Below, piece by piece: positions 54,192-63,089 of a stretch of 64,000 nt of DNA (position 1 is the first letter of the stretch; every line of letters begins with the position of its first letter). Both the position numbers and the translations under genes were made by a program. A model generated the notes under the pieces. It was not told where the DNA came from and ran no database searches. It saw only the letters and a list, made by a program, of their open reading frames with translations. Where the stretch lies: positions 1-64,000 of the forward strand of contig NZ_JAIWYX010000010.1 of NCBI RefSeq assembly GCF_020251205.1, written 5' to 3'. Source of the DNA: Arthrobacter sp. M4. GTDB lineage: Bacteria; Actinomycetota; Actinomycetes; Actinomycetales; Micrococcaceae.

Positions 54192-56284
54192 GCATCGCAA
54201 CAGAACGGGCCGACCGCCGTCGACGGTCCGGCGAGGAGCCTTCCGAACCTCCGCGCCGGCGACCCCCCACCACCCCGCCTGTGGTTTCCGCCGGGAATAC
54301 AGCACCTGGATTCCTCCGCCGAAACTGGCGCAGCCTGGCTATTGCAGGCTTGGCAGCCTTCTGGCTCGTCCTCTGGGCCGCCCAGAGAGGAACCCAGACA
54401 CTCGAGCTAGGCGGAGCTGACAAGACCGAAGTCCATCTCTGGCTCAACAACGTGCGGAACAGCTTCGACGCGGCCCGGAACGATTCGCCGTTCTTCGCCT
54501 ACGTCGTCCAGCCGATTACGGACGGAATCAATGGGCTGGTGACGTTCCTTCAGCACCTGTTTAGCCAAGCCTCGGCCGGGCGGCCGGTTCCGGAAGTCGG
54601 GTGGCTCGGGCTAGTTGTGCTGCTCGTCTGGCTCGCGTTCGCCTTCGCCGGGGTACGCTCGATGCTCCTGGTCGGGGTGTTCGTGCTGCTCTTCGGCTTC
54701 TTCGGGTACTGGCGGGAGAGCATCGACACGCTCATCGTGACGTTCGTCGCAGTTGGCCTCAGTACCGTCGTCGGGCTCCCACTGGGTATCTGGATGTCGC
54801 GAAGCCGCCGAGCATCGGCCGCCGTCACGCCCGTGCTGGATGTCATGCAGACGCTACCGTCCTTCGCTTACCTTGCGCCGCTCGCGCTGGTGTTCGGCAT
54901 CGGGCCAGCGGTGGCGATCGTCGCGACGATCATTTACGCGCTCCCGCCTCTTGTGCGCATCACCGAGCACGGCATCCGGACCGTTTCTCCGACCACGCTT
55001 GAAGCAGTAACGTCCATGGGCAGCACCTCATGGCAGACGCTGGCGAAAGCGCAGCTACCCATGGCTCGCCGCACGATCGTTGTTGGCATCAACCAGTGCA
55101 CTATGGCTGCGCTTTCCATGGCGACCATTTCCGCTCTCATCAACGGCCCCGGCCTCGGCATCCCCGTGGTGCAGGCGCTGCAGTCCCTCGACGTCGGCTC
55201 TGCCTTCGTCTCCGGCCTTGCCATCGTTCTCATGGCCATCATGCTGGACCGCACCACAACAGCCGCATCTGAACGCTCGAGCATCGCTGCGCGCATCCAG
55301 CGTGGATCCGGAGCCAGCCGGAACGGCATCCTCGGCGGCCAGCGGCGGCGCAGGATGATCATCCTCGCGGGCGCCGTAGTTACCGCGGCGGCGATCTACC
55401 TCTCGCACAACTTCCTGGCTTTCGCGAAGTTCCCGTCGTCGCCCGACCTTGGGGGCCCGCTGGGCAAGGCGGTATCGTCCCTCACATCCTGGTTCGTGGG
55501 CACCTTCGCCGGCCTCACAGGATGGCTCAAGGAATCGGTGACGGCCCTGCTCGTCAACCCTCTGGAGTCCCTCCTTGCACAGTCTCCGTGGTGGGCCACA
55601 GGGCTTGTCCTGCTTGGTCTCGCCTTTGTGCTCGCCGGTCGACGGGCCGCCGTCATCACCCTAGCCTGCGAGGCGGTTATCCTCGGCACAGGCCTGTGGA
55701 ACGAGAGCATGAAGACGCTCGCCACCACACTCGTGGCAACGGCCGTAGTGGTGCTCGTGGCTATCTGCCTGGGCGTCTGGATGGGCCGAAACAAGCTTGC
55801 CGACTCGGTCATCCGCCCTGTGCTCGATGCCTTTCAGACAATTCCGTCGTTCGTCTACCTCGTGCCAGCGCTCGCCCTTTTTGGCCCCACGCGGTTCACA
55901 GCTATCGTCGCCGCGTTCGCTTACGGTGTGCCGATCGCCACGAAGCTCGTCGCGGACGGTATACGCGGCGTCTCCCCGGTCACCATTGAGGCAACGGAAT
56001 CGATGGGCACCACCCCGTGGCAGATGGTCTCGAAGGTCCAGCTTCCCATGGCCCGCTCAGCCGTGGTCCTCGCCGCGAACCAGGGCCTGCTCTACGTCCT
56101 TTCGATGGTTGTCGTAGGGGGACTCGTCGGTGGTGGGGGCCTAGGGTACCTCGTCGTAGCCGGCTTCTCGCAGAGTCAACTCTTCGGCAAGGGGCTCGCC
56201 GCCGGCATCGCGATCACTGCCCTCGGCGTCATGCTCGACCGCATCACCCAGCACGCGGCTGCCCGTTTCGGCAGCCCCCGATAA
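54188..56284 (+). CDS. Betaine ABC permease with two fused permease domains
   Basis: 698 aa, about twice the usual ProW length. Two binding-protein-dependent permease cores are in tandem: the first near residues 170-365 (VLDVMQTLPSFAYLAPLALVFG; EAVTSMGSTSWQTLAKAQLPMARR) and the second near 485-690 (VLDAFQTIPSFVYLVPALALFG; EATESMGTTPWQMVSKVQLPMARS). Each has its own EAA loop. One chain therefore could supply both halves of the channel that ProW homodimers normally form. The GTG start overlaps proV by GTGA; an 80-residue Pro/Arg-rich N-terminus precedes the first helix. Confidence 0.9.
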   Translation: MSIATERADRRRRSGEEPSEPPRRRPPTTPPVVSAGNTAPGFLRRNWRSLAIAGLAAFWLVLWAAQRGTQTLELGGADKTEVHLWLNNVRNSFDAARNDSPFFAYVVQPITDGINGLVTFLQHLFSQASAGRPVPEVGWLGLVVLLVWLAFAFAGVRSMLLVGVFVLLFGFFGYWRESIDTLIVTFVAVGLSTVVGLPLGIWMSRSRRASAAVTPVLDVMQTLPSFAYLAPLALVFGIGPAVAIVATIIYALPPLVRITEHGIRTVSPTTLEAVTSMGSTSWQTLAKAQLPMARRTIVVGINQCTMAALSMATISALINGPGLGIPVVQALQSLDVGSAFVSGLAIVLMAIMLDRTTTAASERSSIAARIQRGSGASRNGILGGQRRRRMIILAGAVVTAAAIYLSHNFLAFAKFPSSPDLGGPLGKAVSSLTSWFVGTFAGLTGWLKESVTALLVNPLESLLAQSPWWATGLVLLGLAFVLAGRRAAVITLACEAVILGTGLWNESMKTLATTLVATAVVVLVAICLGVWMGRNKLADSVIRPVLDAFQTIPSFVYLVPALALFGPTRFTAIVAAFAYGVPIATKLVADGIRGVSPVTIEATESMGTTPWQMVSKVQLPMARSAVVLAANQGLLYVLSMVVVGGLVGGGGLGYLVVAGFSQSQLFGKGLAAGIAITALGVMLDRITQHAAARFGSPR

Positions 56285-56390
56285 CTGCCCGTTGGGCAGC
56301 CCCCGATAACTGCCCGTTGGGCAGCCCCCCAATAACAGCCCGTTCGGCAGCCTTCCATAACTGCCCGTTCGGCAGACCCCCAACAAAGGA
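56271..56390 (+). repeat. Five 25-26 bp hairpin repeats between permease and binding-protein genes
   Basis: GGCAG blocks start units at 56271, 56296, 56321, 56347 and 56372 (periods 25, 25, 26, 25). Four CTGCCC-GTT-GGGCAG or closely related 6-bp hairpins form between neighbouring units. The permease stop codon lies in the first unit and the binding-protein start only 6 bp after the last. Substitutions in the later units mostly keep pairing (GGGCAG to CGGCAG changes occur in the loop-proximal base). Confidence 0.9.
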
Positions 56391-56395
56391 ATACT

Positions 56396-57379
56396 GTGAA
56401 AAAACCATCAAGATACCTTGCCTCAAGGGCGGGGAAGAGCACGCTTGCCGCACTCGCCATCTCAGCGGTTCTTGGGCTGACAGCCTGCGGCGGCGATATC
56501 GGAGCCTCAGCCTCAGGCGGCGGCAGCAAGAGTAACTGCGGCACGTTCAACATCGCTGTGAATCCGTGGGTCGGGTACGAAGCGGACGCCCACGTGGTGG
56601 GCACTGTGGCCAAGGAGAAGCTCGGCTGCACCGTCAACTACAAGACCCTCAAGGAAGAAGTCGCTTGGCAGGGCTTCGGCAGCGGCGATGTGGACACCGT
56701 TCTGGAGAACTGGGGCCACCCGGACCTGACCGAGAAGTACATCAAGCAACAGAAGACCGCCGTCGACGCCGGACCCACGGGCAACACCGGCGTGATCGGC
56801 TGGTACGTGCCGCCATGGATGGCCAAGCAGTACCCGGACATCACCGACTCCAAGAACCTCAACAAGTACGCCGACCTGTTCAAGACCTCCGAGTCCGGAG
56901 GCCAGGGCCAGCTGCTCGACGGCGACCCCTCGTTCGTGACCAACGACGACGCCCTCGTGAAGAACCTCGGCCTGAACTTCAAGGTCGTCTACGCCGGCAG
57001 CGAGCCTGCGCTCATCCAGGCGTTCCGCCAGGCCGAGCAGAACAAGACCCCGCTCATTGGCTACTTCTACGAGCCGCAATGGTTCTTGGCCGAGGTCCCG
57101 CTCGTGAAGGTCAACCTACCGGCGTACACGGAGGGCTGCGACGCCGATGCGGCCAAGGTCGCGTGCGACTACCCGAAGTACGACCTCAACAAGATCGCCT
57201 CCACCAAATTCGCCAATTCCGGCAGTCCCGCGTATTCGCTCCTCAAGAATTTCAAGTGGACCAACCAGGACCAGAACACGGTGGCCGGATACATTGCCCG
57301 CGACAATATGAGCGCCGATGCGGCCGCGAAGAAATGGATCGACGCGAACCCTGACAAGGTTGCCGCGTGGCTTAAATAA
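56396..57379 (+). CDS. Glycine betaine-type ABC substrate-binding lipoprotein
   Basis: 327 aa. Signal peptide with lipobox LTAC (Cys at 31). The mature protein is OpuAC/ProX-like: NPWVGYEADAHVVG opens the first lobe, and several Trp residues (EVAWQGF, VIGWYVPPWM, EPQWFLAE) could build the aromatic cage for a quaternary ammonium. GTG at 56396 is preceded by AAAGGAA. Placed last in the operon, after the hairpin array, with its own strong terminator. Confidence 0.93.
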   Translation: MKKPSRYLASRAGKSTLAALAISAVLGLTACGGDIGASASGGGSKSNCGTFNIAVNPWVGYEADAHVVGTVAKEKLGCTVNYKTLKEEVAWQGFGSGDVDTVLENWGHPDLTEKYIKQQKTAVDAGPTGNTGVIGWYVPPWMAKQYPDITDSKNLNKYADLFKTSESGGQGQLLDGDPSFVTNDDALVKNLGLNFKVVYAGSEPALIQAFRQAEQNKTPLIGYFYEPQWFLAEVPLVKVNLPAYTEGCDADAAKVACDYPKYDLNKIASTKFANSGSPAYSLLKNFKWTNQDQNTVAGYIARDNMSADAAAKKWIDANPDKVAAWLK

Positions 57380-57418
57380 CGGGCGTCTCCCGAGAAGAGA
57401 ACCCGAGCCAAAACTGCT

Positions 57419-57466
57419 GAGCCGCTGAGGCTACTGGTGCAGAGTCACCAGTAGCCTCAGCGGCTC
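57419..57466 (+). terminator. Terminator of the betaine ABC operon
   Basis: A perfect 21-bp stem (57419-57439 with 57446-57466) and a 6-nt loop, followed by TTTCTTTAAA. Confidence 0.97.
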
Positions 57467-57553
57467 TTTCTTTAAATCCCAGTTTTGTTAGTAGTGGAGG
57501 TCCCTTTGCGGGAGTCCTCCGCCGGGAGTCCTCCGCGTCGCCAAGGCCGAGGG

Positions 57554-58357
57554 TTACCGCCGGGTGTAGCCCATCTTCGCGCTGATCCGGAGCCCAGCTG
57601 CGCGCAGCACTTCGACCAGTCCTGGGACTTTTTCCGGTTCGAAGCGGAACGCCGGACCGGAAATACTCACGGCTCCGATCACCGTGCCGAGGTGGTTGTA
57701 CACCGGCACCGCGATGGCGTTCAGCCCGATTTCGAGTTCCTCATGCGTTTCGGCGTAACCCTTGTGGGCTACGTCCAGCAGCTGCTTTTCCAAGTCATCA
57801 CGGTTGGTGATGGTCTTTGGCGTCCTGGCAGGCAATCCGGTTACCTTGATGATCCGGTCACGCTCCTCTGCAGGCAGCGCAGCCAGGAGGACCTTGCCGC
57901 TGGACGTGGCGTGCAGCGGCGTCAGCCCGCCTACCCAGTCGTGTGTCGCCAGCGTGGAGGGCCCCAAAGCCTGGTCGACGTTAACCGCGTAATTGGACCG
58001 CAGGACCGCCAGATTGACGGTTTCCTTGGATTCCTCGGCGAGGCTCTCCAAGATGGGCCGTGCCTCCCGGACAAGGCTGAGCCGTGCCGGGATGGAAGTA
58101 GCCAGGCGGAGGATACCGAAGCCCAGCCGGTACTTCCCGCGGTCACTGTTCTGATAAACCATTTCCCGGCTGACGAGTGATCCCAGCAATCGGAAAACGG
58201 TGGACTTGTGGACGCCCATTTCCTCGGCGATTTCACTCACGCCCGCGTGCCCGTCGCGGGCAAGGATTTCCAGGATTTGCAGGGCACGATCAACGGACTG
58301 CACGCCGCCGGGCTGCCCTTCTGGCCCCTTCTCTGCTTCCGGTTCGTTTGTGGCCAT
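57554..58357 (-). CDS. IclR-family transcriptional regulator
   Basis: 267 aa. The helix-turn-helix lies around ILARDGHAGVSEIAEEMGVHKSTVF. The effector domain has LHATSSGKVLLAALP and the C-terminal GAVSISGPAFRF. ATG at 58357 lies in a weakly purine-rich context; the frame is open upstream without a site. Located between the betaine operon and the formate-related genes, it is a candidate regulator of one or both. Its own promoter region holds the 14-bp motif also found before the HbpS/formaldehyde dehydrogenase genes. Confidence 0.92.
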   Translation of the reverse strand: MATNEPEAEKGPEGQPGGVQSVDRALQILEILARDGHAGVSEIAEEMGVHKSTVFRLLGSLVSREMVYQNSDRGKYRLGFGILRLATSIPARLSLVREARPILESLAEESKETVNLAVLRSNYAVNVDQALGPSTLATHDWVGGLTPLHATSSGKVLLAALPAEERDRIIKVTGLPARTPKTITNRDDLEKQLLDVAHKGYAETHEELEIGLNAIAVPVYNHLGTVIGAVSISGPAFRFEPEKVPGLVEVLRAAGLRISAKMGYTRR

Positions 58358-58580
58358 GATCCATACCCCTATGTGTTGCTTTGGCCAATCTAGAGGTTCG
58401 AATCGTCCTCTCTGTTTGATTGATCCTAGACCGGAATAGGTGTTGACCCCACATTCATTCTGGTCACAGCAGGCCGGGGTAAGGAGCTGAGAAGCGGAAA
58501 GTCGCCCCACTGGCCGGAAGGGGTGTTGTTGGATCATCACCGGCAGTGGAAGCGACTTCCTTGATACAACTATATCACAA

Positions 58581-58594
58581 TAAAGATATATCAG
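58581..58594 (-). promoter_or_regulatory. Shared 14-bp motif, copy 1 (upstream of iclR-type gene)
   Basis: Read on the minus strand as CTGATATATCTTTA, about 220 bp before the IclR start. A second TGATATA follows 16 bp later, giving a direct repeat. The same 14-mer lies at 63090-63103 before the HbpS-like gene, with GTTCCC a few bases before it in both cases. Confidence 0.6.
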
Positions 58595-58643
58595 TTGGGA
58601 ACTTGAGCTTTCTTGGTCAGTTCACGGGGCCATTACGACGACG

Positions 58644-59570
58644 TCAGTCGCCTTGCGCTACGGCGCGGCACTCCAGCGTCGCCGTGTTGCGGGGCGGTGT
58701 TGTGGGGCCGTTGTGGGCGGGGCTGATGCGGTCCTTGCCGGCGTAGACATTCAGGCTGCTGCCCCGGCTGAAACCCACCAGGGTCAGGCCCGTTTCCTCG
58801 GCCAGCTCCACGGCCAGGCTGGACGGGGCGCTCACCGCGGCCAGCACCGGAATCCCGGCCAGGGCAGCCTTCTGCACCAGCTCAAACGAGGCCCGCCCGG
58901 AAACCTGCAGCACCGTCCCGGACAACGGCAGCCCACCCTGGCGCAACGCCCAGCCAACCACCTTGTCCACCGCATTGTGCCGGCCCACATCCTCCCGCAG
59001 GCACAACAGCTCCGGCTCCCCGCGCCCGCCGATCCGGAACAGCCCCGCGGCATGCACACCGCCGGTCTTATCAAACACCGCCTGCGCCTCCCGCAGCCTG
59101 CCGGGCAACCCGGCCAGCACATCCACCGGCACCCTCAGCAGGTCCCGACGCAGGTCAAAGGCCAGCGTCTTGCGCACCGCCTCGATCGAATCCGTACCGC
59201 AAATCCCGCACGAACTGGACGTGTACACCTTCCGGCCCGTCTCCGGCACCGGCACCCCCGGGCGCAGCTGCGCCTCCACCACATTGAACGTCTGCCGCCC
59301 GTCCTCATCCTCCCGGGCACAGAACCGCAACGACACCAGCTCAGCCGCCTCACGGATCACGCCCTCCGAGACCAGGAAACCGGCCACCAGATCAAAATCA
59401 TCACCCGGCGTGCGCATCGTCACCGCAAACGACAACCCACCAACCCGGATCTCCAGCGGCTCCTCCACCGCCAGCACATCCTCCCGGAACCGCACCGGAA
59501 TCTCCAACGCAGCATCCGAACCATCCAACAAAAACCGATGAACCTTCCGCCGCTGAATCACACGTCCCAT
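58644..59570 (-). CDS. fdhD: Formate dehydrogenase accessory sulfurtransferase
   Basis: 308 aa. FdhD delivers sulfur to the molybdopterin cofactor of formate dehydrogenase. The persulfide-carrying Cys pair is C121/C124 in SSSCGICGTDS, and LREDVGRHNAVDKV and SGRASFELVQKA are the other signatures. ATG at 59570 gives the family length; the open frame continues into moeA. It overlaps moeA by 13 bp. Confidence 0.96.
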   Translation of the reverse strand: MGRVIQRRKVHRFLLDGSDAALEIPVRFREDVLAVEEPLEIRVGGLSFAVTMRTPGDDFDLVAGFLVSEGVIREAAELVSLRFCAREDEDGRQTFNVVEAQLRPGVPVPETGRKVYTSSSCGICGTDSIEAVRKTLAFDLRRDLLRVPVDVLAGLPGRLREAQAVFDKTGGVHAAGLFRIGGRGEPELLCLREDVGRHNAVDKVVGWALRQGGLPLSGTVLQVSGRASFELVQKAALAGIPVLAAVSAPSSLAVELAEETGLTLVGFSRGSSLNVYAGKDRISPAHNGPTTPPRNTATLECRAVAQGD

Positions 59571-60994
59571 GATTGGCGCCTTCCGAAATTGATGAGGGGC
59601 TGACCCTGGCCCGCTGTGAACCAGGGAAGGGGGACTGCCGGAACCGGCTCCCCCAGTTGGACGCCGTGCGGTGGGACCACCATCACGCCATCGGCGGAGG
59701 CCAGACCGCGCATCATCCCCGCAGCGGAGTGCTGGGCCGGGGACGCGAGCCCGTACACCAGACGGAACGGCATCAACCGGGTCCGTCCCGGATCCGGATC
59801 GATCGTCACCCCGCACGGCACCTCCCCGACGTCGGGCATGTTCCCGTGGCCCAGGGCGGCCAGCAGCGGTCCGGCGATAGTGAACAGTGCCATCATCGCC
59901 GCCAACGGATTCCCCGGCAGCCCCACCACGAATCTGCCGTCCGGCAGCTCCGCCAGCACCGCGGGGTGCCCCGGCCGCATCGCGATCCCGTCGATCAGCA
60001 ACCGCCCGCCCAGCGCAGCGATCGCCGCACGGAAATGGTCCGTCCCGGACCTGCCAGTACCACCGGTGGTGATCACGACGTCGGCAAGCTGCCCACCGGG
60101 CCCTGCCTGCCAGGCCGGACCGCCACCCTCCGACACCTCGTCCCGGGACGCCGCGGTGCCTTCCCCCGCCGTGTCTTCCGGCGTCGGGGTATCCTGCAAT
60201 GCGGCCAGCCACTCGTCATACGAGTCCCCCACCCTGAGCTGCCCGGCCGGAATCCCGCCCAGCATCCCAACCACCGCACCGAGCTGCGGCCCGAAGGTAT
60301 CCCGTACGCGGCCCGGCTCCGGAACCCCGGAAGTCACCACCTCCGAACCCGTCAGTACAAGCTTCACCACCGGTTTGCCCAAAACCTGAACCTCATCCAG
60401 CCCGGCCACCGCCGCCAGAGCCACATGCACCGGATTCAACACAGTCCCCGCGGAAATCAGGACCTCCCCAGCGGCGGCTTCCTCACCGGCCGGACGAATG
60501 TGCTGACCGTTGCCCGGCTCACCCGGCCTGGCTCCCTCACCGAGCGTCAACACCGGAAGACCGTCGTCGTCTCTTCCGACCCGCCCGCTCTCGCTGCGCA
60601 GCACTGCGGTGGCTCCAGCAGGAACCAGCCCGCCTGTGACAATCGGACAAGCTTGACCAGCCAGCAATCCGCCCTGCACCGCCAGAGCTGTCGGCTCCTG
60701 TAGGGACCACGGCCCGGCTCCGTTGATTGCCCAGCCGTCCATCGCCGAGGAAGCATAGTGGGGCAGATCCTGCTCCGCCACCACGTCCACGGCCAGGATC
60801 CGGCCAATCGCATCGCCGAGCGGAAGCGGAGCTGCCGGAACAGGCGACGCACACTCAAAAGCCACCCGACGCGCCTCAGCCCACGTGGAAGTGGACTTGC
60901 ACGCCGTGGTGGCTGACGTCGTCGTACTTGAGCCAGTGAGGGCCGCGCTGCTCGAAGGCGCTGCACTCAGCGAATCTGATTCCTGGAGGGGCAT
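59558..60994 (-). CDS. moeA: Molybdopterin molybdenumtransferase
   Basis: 478 aa. MoeA inserts molybdate into adenylated molybdopterin. DLPHYASSAMDGWAI and later TTGGTGRSGTDHF with RPGHPAVLAELPDGRFVVGLPGNPLAA are clear family blocks. An extra 40-residue Ser/Thr-rich N-terminus and an insertion near residue 270 make it longer than usual. ATG at 60994 with GGAAATC upstream. Overlaps fdhD, matching joint need for cofactor of the formate dehydrogenase. Confidence 0.93.
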   Translation of the reverse strand: MPLQESDSLSAAPSSSAALTGSSTTTSATTACKSTSTWAEARRVAFECASPVPAAPLPLGDAIGRILAVDVVAEQDLPHYASSAMDGWAINGAGPWSLQEPTALAVQGGLLAGQACPIVTGGLVPAGATAVLRSESGRVGRDDDGLPVLTLGEGARPGEPGNGQHIRPAGEEAAAGEVLISAGTVLNPVHVALAAVAGLDEVQVLGKPVVKLVLTGSEVVTSGVPEPGRVRDTFGPQLGAVVGMLGGIPAGQLRVGDSYDEWLAALQDTPTPEDTAGEGTAASRDEVSEGGGPAWQAGPGGQLADVVITTGGTGRSGTDHFRAAIAALGGRLLIDGIAMRPGHPAVLAELPDGRFVVGLPGNPLAAMMALFTIAGPLLAALGHGNMPDVGEVPCGVTIDPDPGRTRLMPFRLVYGLASPAQHSAAGMMRGLASADGVMVVPPHGVQLGEPVPAVPLPWFTAGQGQPLINFGRRQSWDV

Positions 60995-61027
60995 TTCTGT
61001 GATTTCCGTTTTGGGAGGGAGGCAAAT

Positions 61028-61055
61028 GCGGGGGCGACCTTTTGGTCGCCCCCGC
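61028..61055. terminator. Terminator between formaldehyde dehydrogenase and moeA
   Basis: A perfect 12-bp stem (61028-61039 with 61044-61055) with a TTTT loop. On the minus strand it ends the formaldehyde dehydrogenase unit, so moeA-fdhD may need their own promoter or read-through. Confidence 0.85.
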
Positions 61056-61102
61056 ACCAGATCGCAGAGGAGGTTTCCCAGCTTTGCAGTCCTGCCTGTT
61101 TG

Positions 61103-62320
61103 CTAGGCCTTGACGTAGCCGTTGGGGTTGAGGACGTACTTGGTGGCGGCGCCAGCGTCGAATTCGGCGTAGCCCCGGGGAGCGTCGTCGAGGGAGATGG
61201 CTTTGGCGTTGACGGCCTTACCGATCTGGACCTTGTCGTGCAGGATGGCCATCATGAGTTGCCGGTTGTATTTCATGACGGGGCACTGGCCGGTGGTGAA
61301 GGACAGGGACTTGGCCCAGCCGGTGCCCAGGGACAGGGACAGCGAGCCGTGCCGCGCAGCCTCGTCGATGCCGCCAGGGTCGCCGGTGACGTAGAGGCCG
61401 GGGATGCCCAGCGCGCCGCCGGCGGCGGTGATGTCCATGAGGGAGTTCAGCACGGTGGCCGGGGCTTCGTGCGAGGCGTCCTTGCCGTGGCCGCGGGCTT
61501 CGAAGCCGACGGCGTCAACGCCGCAGTCCACTTCGGGCACGCCCAGGATCTGTTCGATCTGGTCCTTGGGGTCGCCCTTGGTGACGTTGACGGTTTCGCA
61601 GCCGAAGGAGCGGGCCTGGGCGAGCCGGTCCTCATTCATGTCACCAACAATCACGACGGCGGCGCCCAGCAACTGCGCGCCAACGGCCGCGGCGAGGCCG
61701 ACGGGACCGGCGCCGGCGATGTAAACAGTAGAGCCGACGCCCACGCCTGCGGTGACGGCGCCGTGGAAGCCGGTGGGGAAGATGTCCGAGAGCATGGTCA
61801 GGTCCATGATCTTTTCCAGGGCCTGGTCCCGGTCCGGGAACTTCAGCAGGTTCCAGTCGGCGTAGGGGACCAGCACGTATTCGGCCTGCCCGCCTACCCA
61901 GCCGCCCATGTCCACGTAGCCGTAGGCACTGCCGGGCCGGTCCGGGTTGACGTTCAGGCAGATCCCGGTTTTGCGTTCCTTGCAGTTGCGGCAGCGGCCG
62001 CAGGAGATGTTGAACGGGACGGAGACGATGTCCCCGACCTTGATGAATTCGACGTCCGGGCCCACTTCCACCACTTCGCCGGTGATTTCATGGCCCAGGA
62101 CGAGGTCGCGGGGCGCGGTGGTGCGGCCGCGGACCATGTGCTGGTCCGAGCCGCAGATGTTGGTGGTCACGGTCCGCAGGATCGCCCCGTGCGGGACTTT
62201 GCGGCCCACGTTGGCCTGGTTTACACCCGGGCCGTCCTTCAGTTCGAACGTCGGATAGTCCGTGTCGATGACCTCCACGACGCCGGGTTCCTTGTAAGCA
62301 ACTGCTCTGTTACCTGACAT
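61103..62320 (-). CDS. fdhA: Glutathione-independent formaldehyde dehydrogenase
   Basis: 405 aa zinc-dependent, NAD-dependent dehydrogenase of the Pseudomonas putida FdhA type. The catalytic zinc ligands are in NICGSDQH and GHEITGEV; the four structural-zinc cysteines are in CGRCRNCKERKTGIC. The Rossmann motif is AGAGPVGLAAAVG. It turns formaldehyde (from betaine or sarcosine demethylation) into formate. GAGGAGGG lies just before the ATG. The upstream hairpin (62358-62428) forms a structured leader. Confidence 0.95.
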   Translation of the reverse strand: MSGNRAVAYKEPGVVEVIDTDYPTFELKDGPGVNQANVGRKVPHGAILRTVTTNICGSDQHMVRGRTTAPRDLVLGHEITGEVVEVGPDVEFIKVGDIVSVPFNISCGRCRNCKERKTGICLNVNPDRPGSAYGYVDMGGWVGGQAEYVLVPYADWNLLKFPDRDQALEKIMDLTMLSDIFPTGFHGAVTAGVGVGSTVYIAGAGPVGLAAAVGAQLLGAAVVIVGDMNEDRLAQARSFGCETVNVTKGDPKDQIEQILGVPEVDCGVDAVGFEARGHGKDASHEAPATVLNSLMDITAAGGALGIPGLYVTGDPGGIDEAARHGSLSLSLGTGWAKSLSFTTGQCPVMKYNRQLMMAILHDKVQIGKAVNAKAISLDDAPRGYAEFDAGAATKYVLNPNGYVKA

Positions 62321-62357
62321 GGTCCCTCCTCAGGGAATGCTGTTGGTTATTTGGTTC

Positions 62358-62428
62358 GTTGCCCGAGAGCGGTGTTTCGGCAATTACCTCCCCAGGTATC
62401 GGCCACCGAAACACCTTTCACGGGCAAC
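62358..62428 (-). promoter_or_regulatory. Long structured leader of the formaldehyde dehydrogenase gene
   Basis: GTTGCCCG and CGGGCAAC close an outer stem (62358-62365 with 62421-62428). GGTGTTTCGG and CCGAAACACC form a 10-bp inner stem (62371-62380 with 62406-62415), and TACCT/AGGTA makes an apical hairpin. The internal loop has 5 nt on each side. It lies between the HbpS gene and fdhA, 38 bp before the start. It may be a processing/stability hairpin or a regulatory RNA. Confidence 0.6.
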
Positions 62429-62501
62429 GAGCCTGGCCAGCTCTTCGAAGAAGAAGTGGCCGAGCGGCGGGAGGCCGTGGAGCGCCGGCCTCCCGCACGA
62501 A

Positions 62502-62906
62502 TTACAACTGGGCAGATGCGCCCGCGGTTGCGACGGCGTGGTCGTTTTCTACCGTGCTTCCGCTGACGCCGATGGCGCCAATGATGTCCCCGTTGGAGCC
62601 CTTCAGCAGAACACCGCCCGGGAAAGTGATGAGGCCTCCATTGGACACTTCGATGTTGTAGAGTGGGCCACCCGGTTGCGACAATTCACCGATTGAACCG
62701 GTGGCCATGTCGAAGTAGCGCGCGGTGCGGGCTTTCCTGATGGAAATGTCGATACTTCCGAGCCAGGCGCCGTCCATGCGGGTGAACGCCTTGACGTTGC
62801 CGCCGGCATCCACGACGGCGATGTTCATAGCCGTGCCGTTTTCCTTGGCGGCGTCGCGCGCAGCAGCGAGCACGGCGTCGGCTTGGGCTTGGGTGATATC
62901 GGACAT
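62502..62906 (-). CDS. HbpS/GlcG-like heme-binding protein
   Basis: 134 aa. ITQAQADAVLAAARDAAKENG, AVVDAGGNVKAFTRMDGA and IGAIGVSGSTVENDHAVA are typical of the GlcG/HbpS family. Members bind heme or small molecules and act in redox sensing. GAAAGGAGAG before the ATG is a strong ribosome-binding site. It lies directly upstream of fdhA and is probably co-transcribed with it; its job there is unclear. Confidence 0.9.
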   Translation of the reverse strand: MSDITQAQADAVLAAARDAAKENGTAMNIAVVDAGGNVKAFTRMDGAWLGSIDISIRKARTARYFDMATGSIGELSQPGGPLYNIEVSNGGLITFPGGVLLKGSNGDIIGAIGVSGSTVENDHAVATAGASAQL

Positions 62907-63089
62907 GGAACTCTCCTTTCTAGCAGTGGTTTGGTGGTGTGCTGTCCTGCTTTGTTGCGGTTGGATCTGGTCAAATCCCCTTTTTTGGGGAGACGTGAAC
63001 GACTCTGCGATGGGTCGTTAGGCTCTGTGGTGGCTGTTCTGGTGCCACCCGAAAAAGGGTTCGCAGCACTGATATGTCGAATATAGCGG

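Noticed and set aside
56271..56390. CRISPR array
   Set aside because: The units abut without unique spacers and encode hairpins; this is a tandem repeat.
58644..60212. Long version of fdhD (522 codons)
   Set aside because: The first 214 codons overlap moeA and are low-complexity; FdhD proteins start at the MGRVIQ-type Met at 59570.
61100..62317. 405-codon plus-strand open frame
   Set aside because: Exact mirror of formaldehyde dehydrogenase; no recognisable protein.
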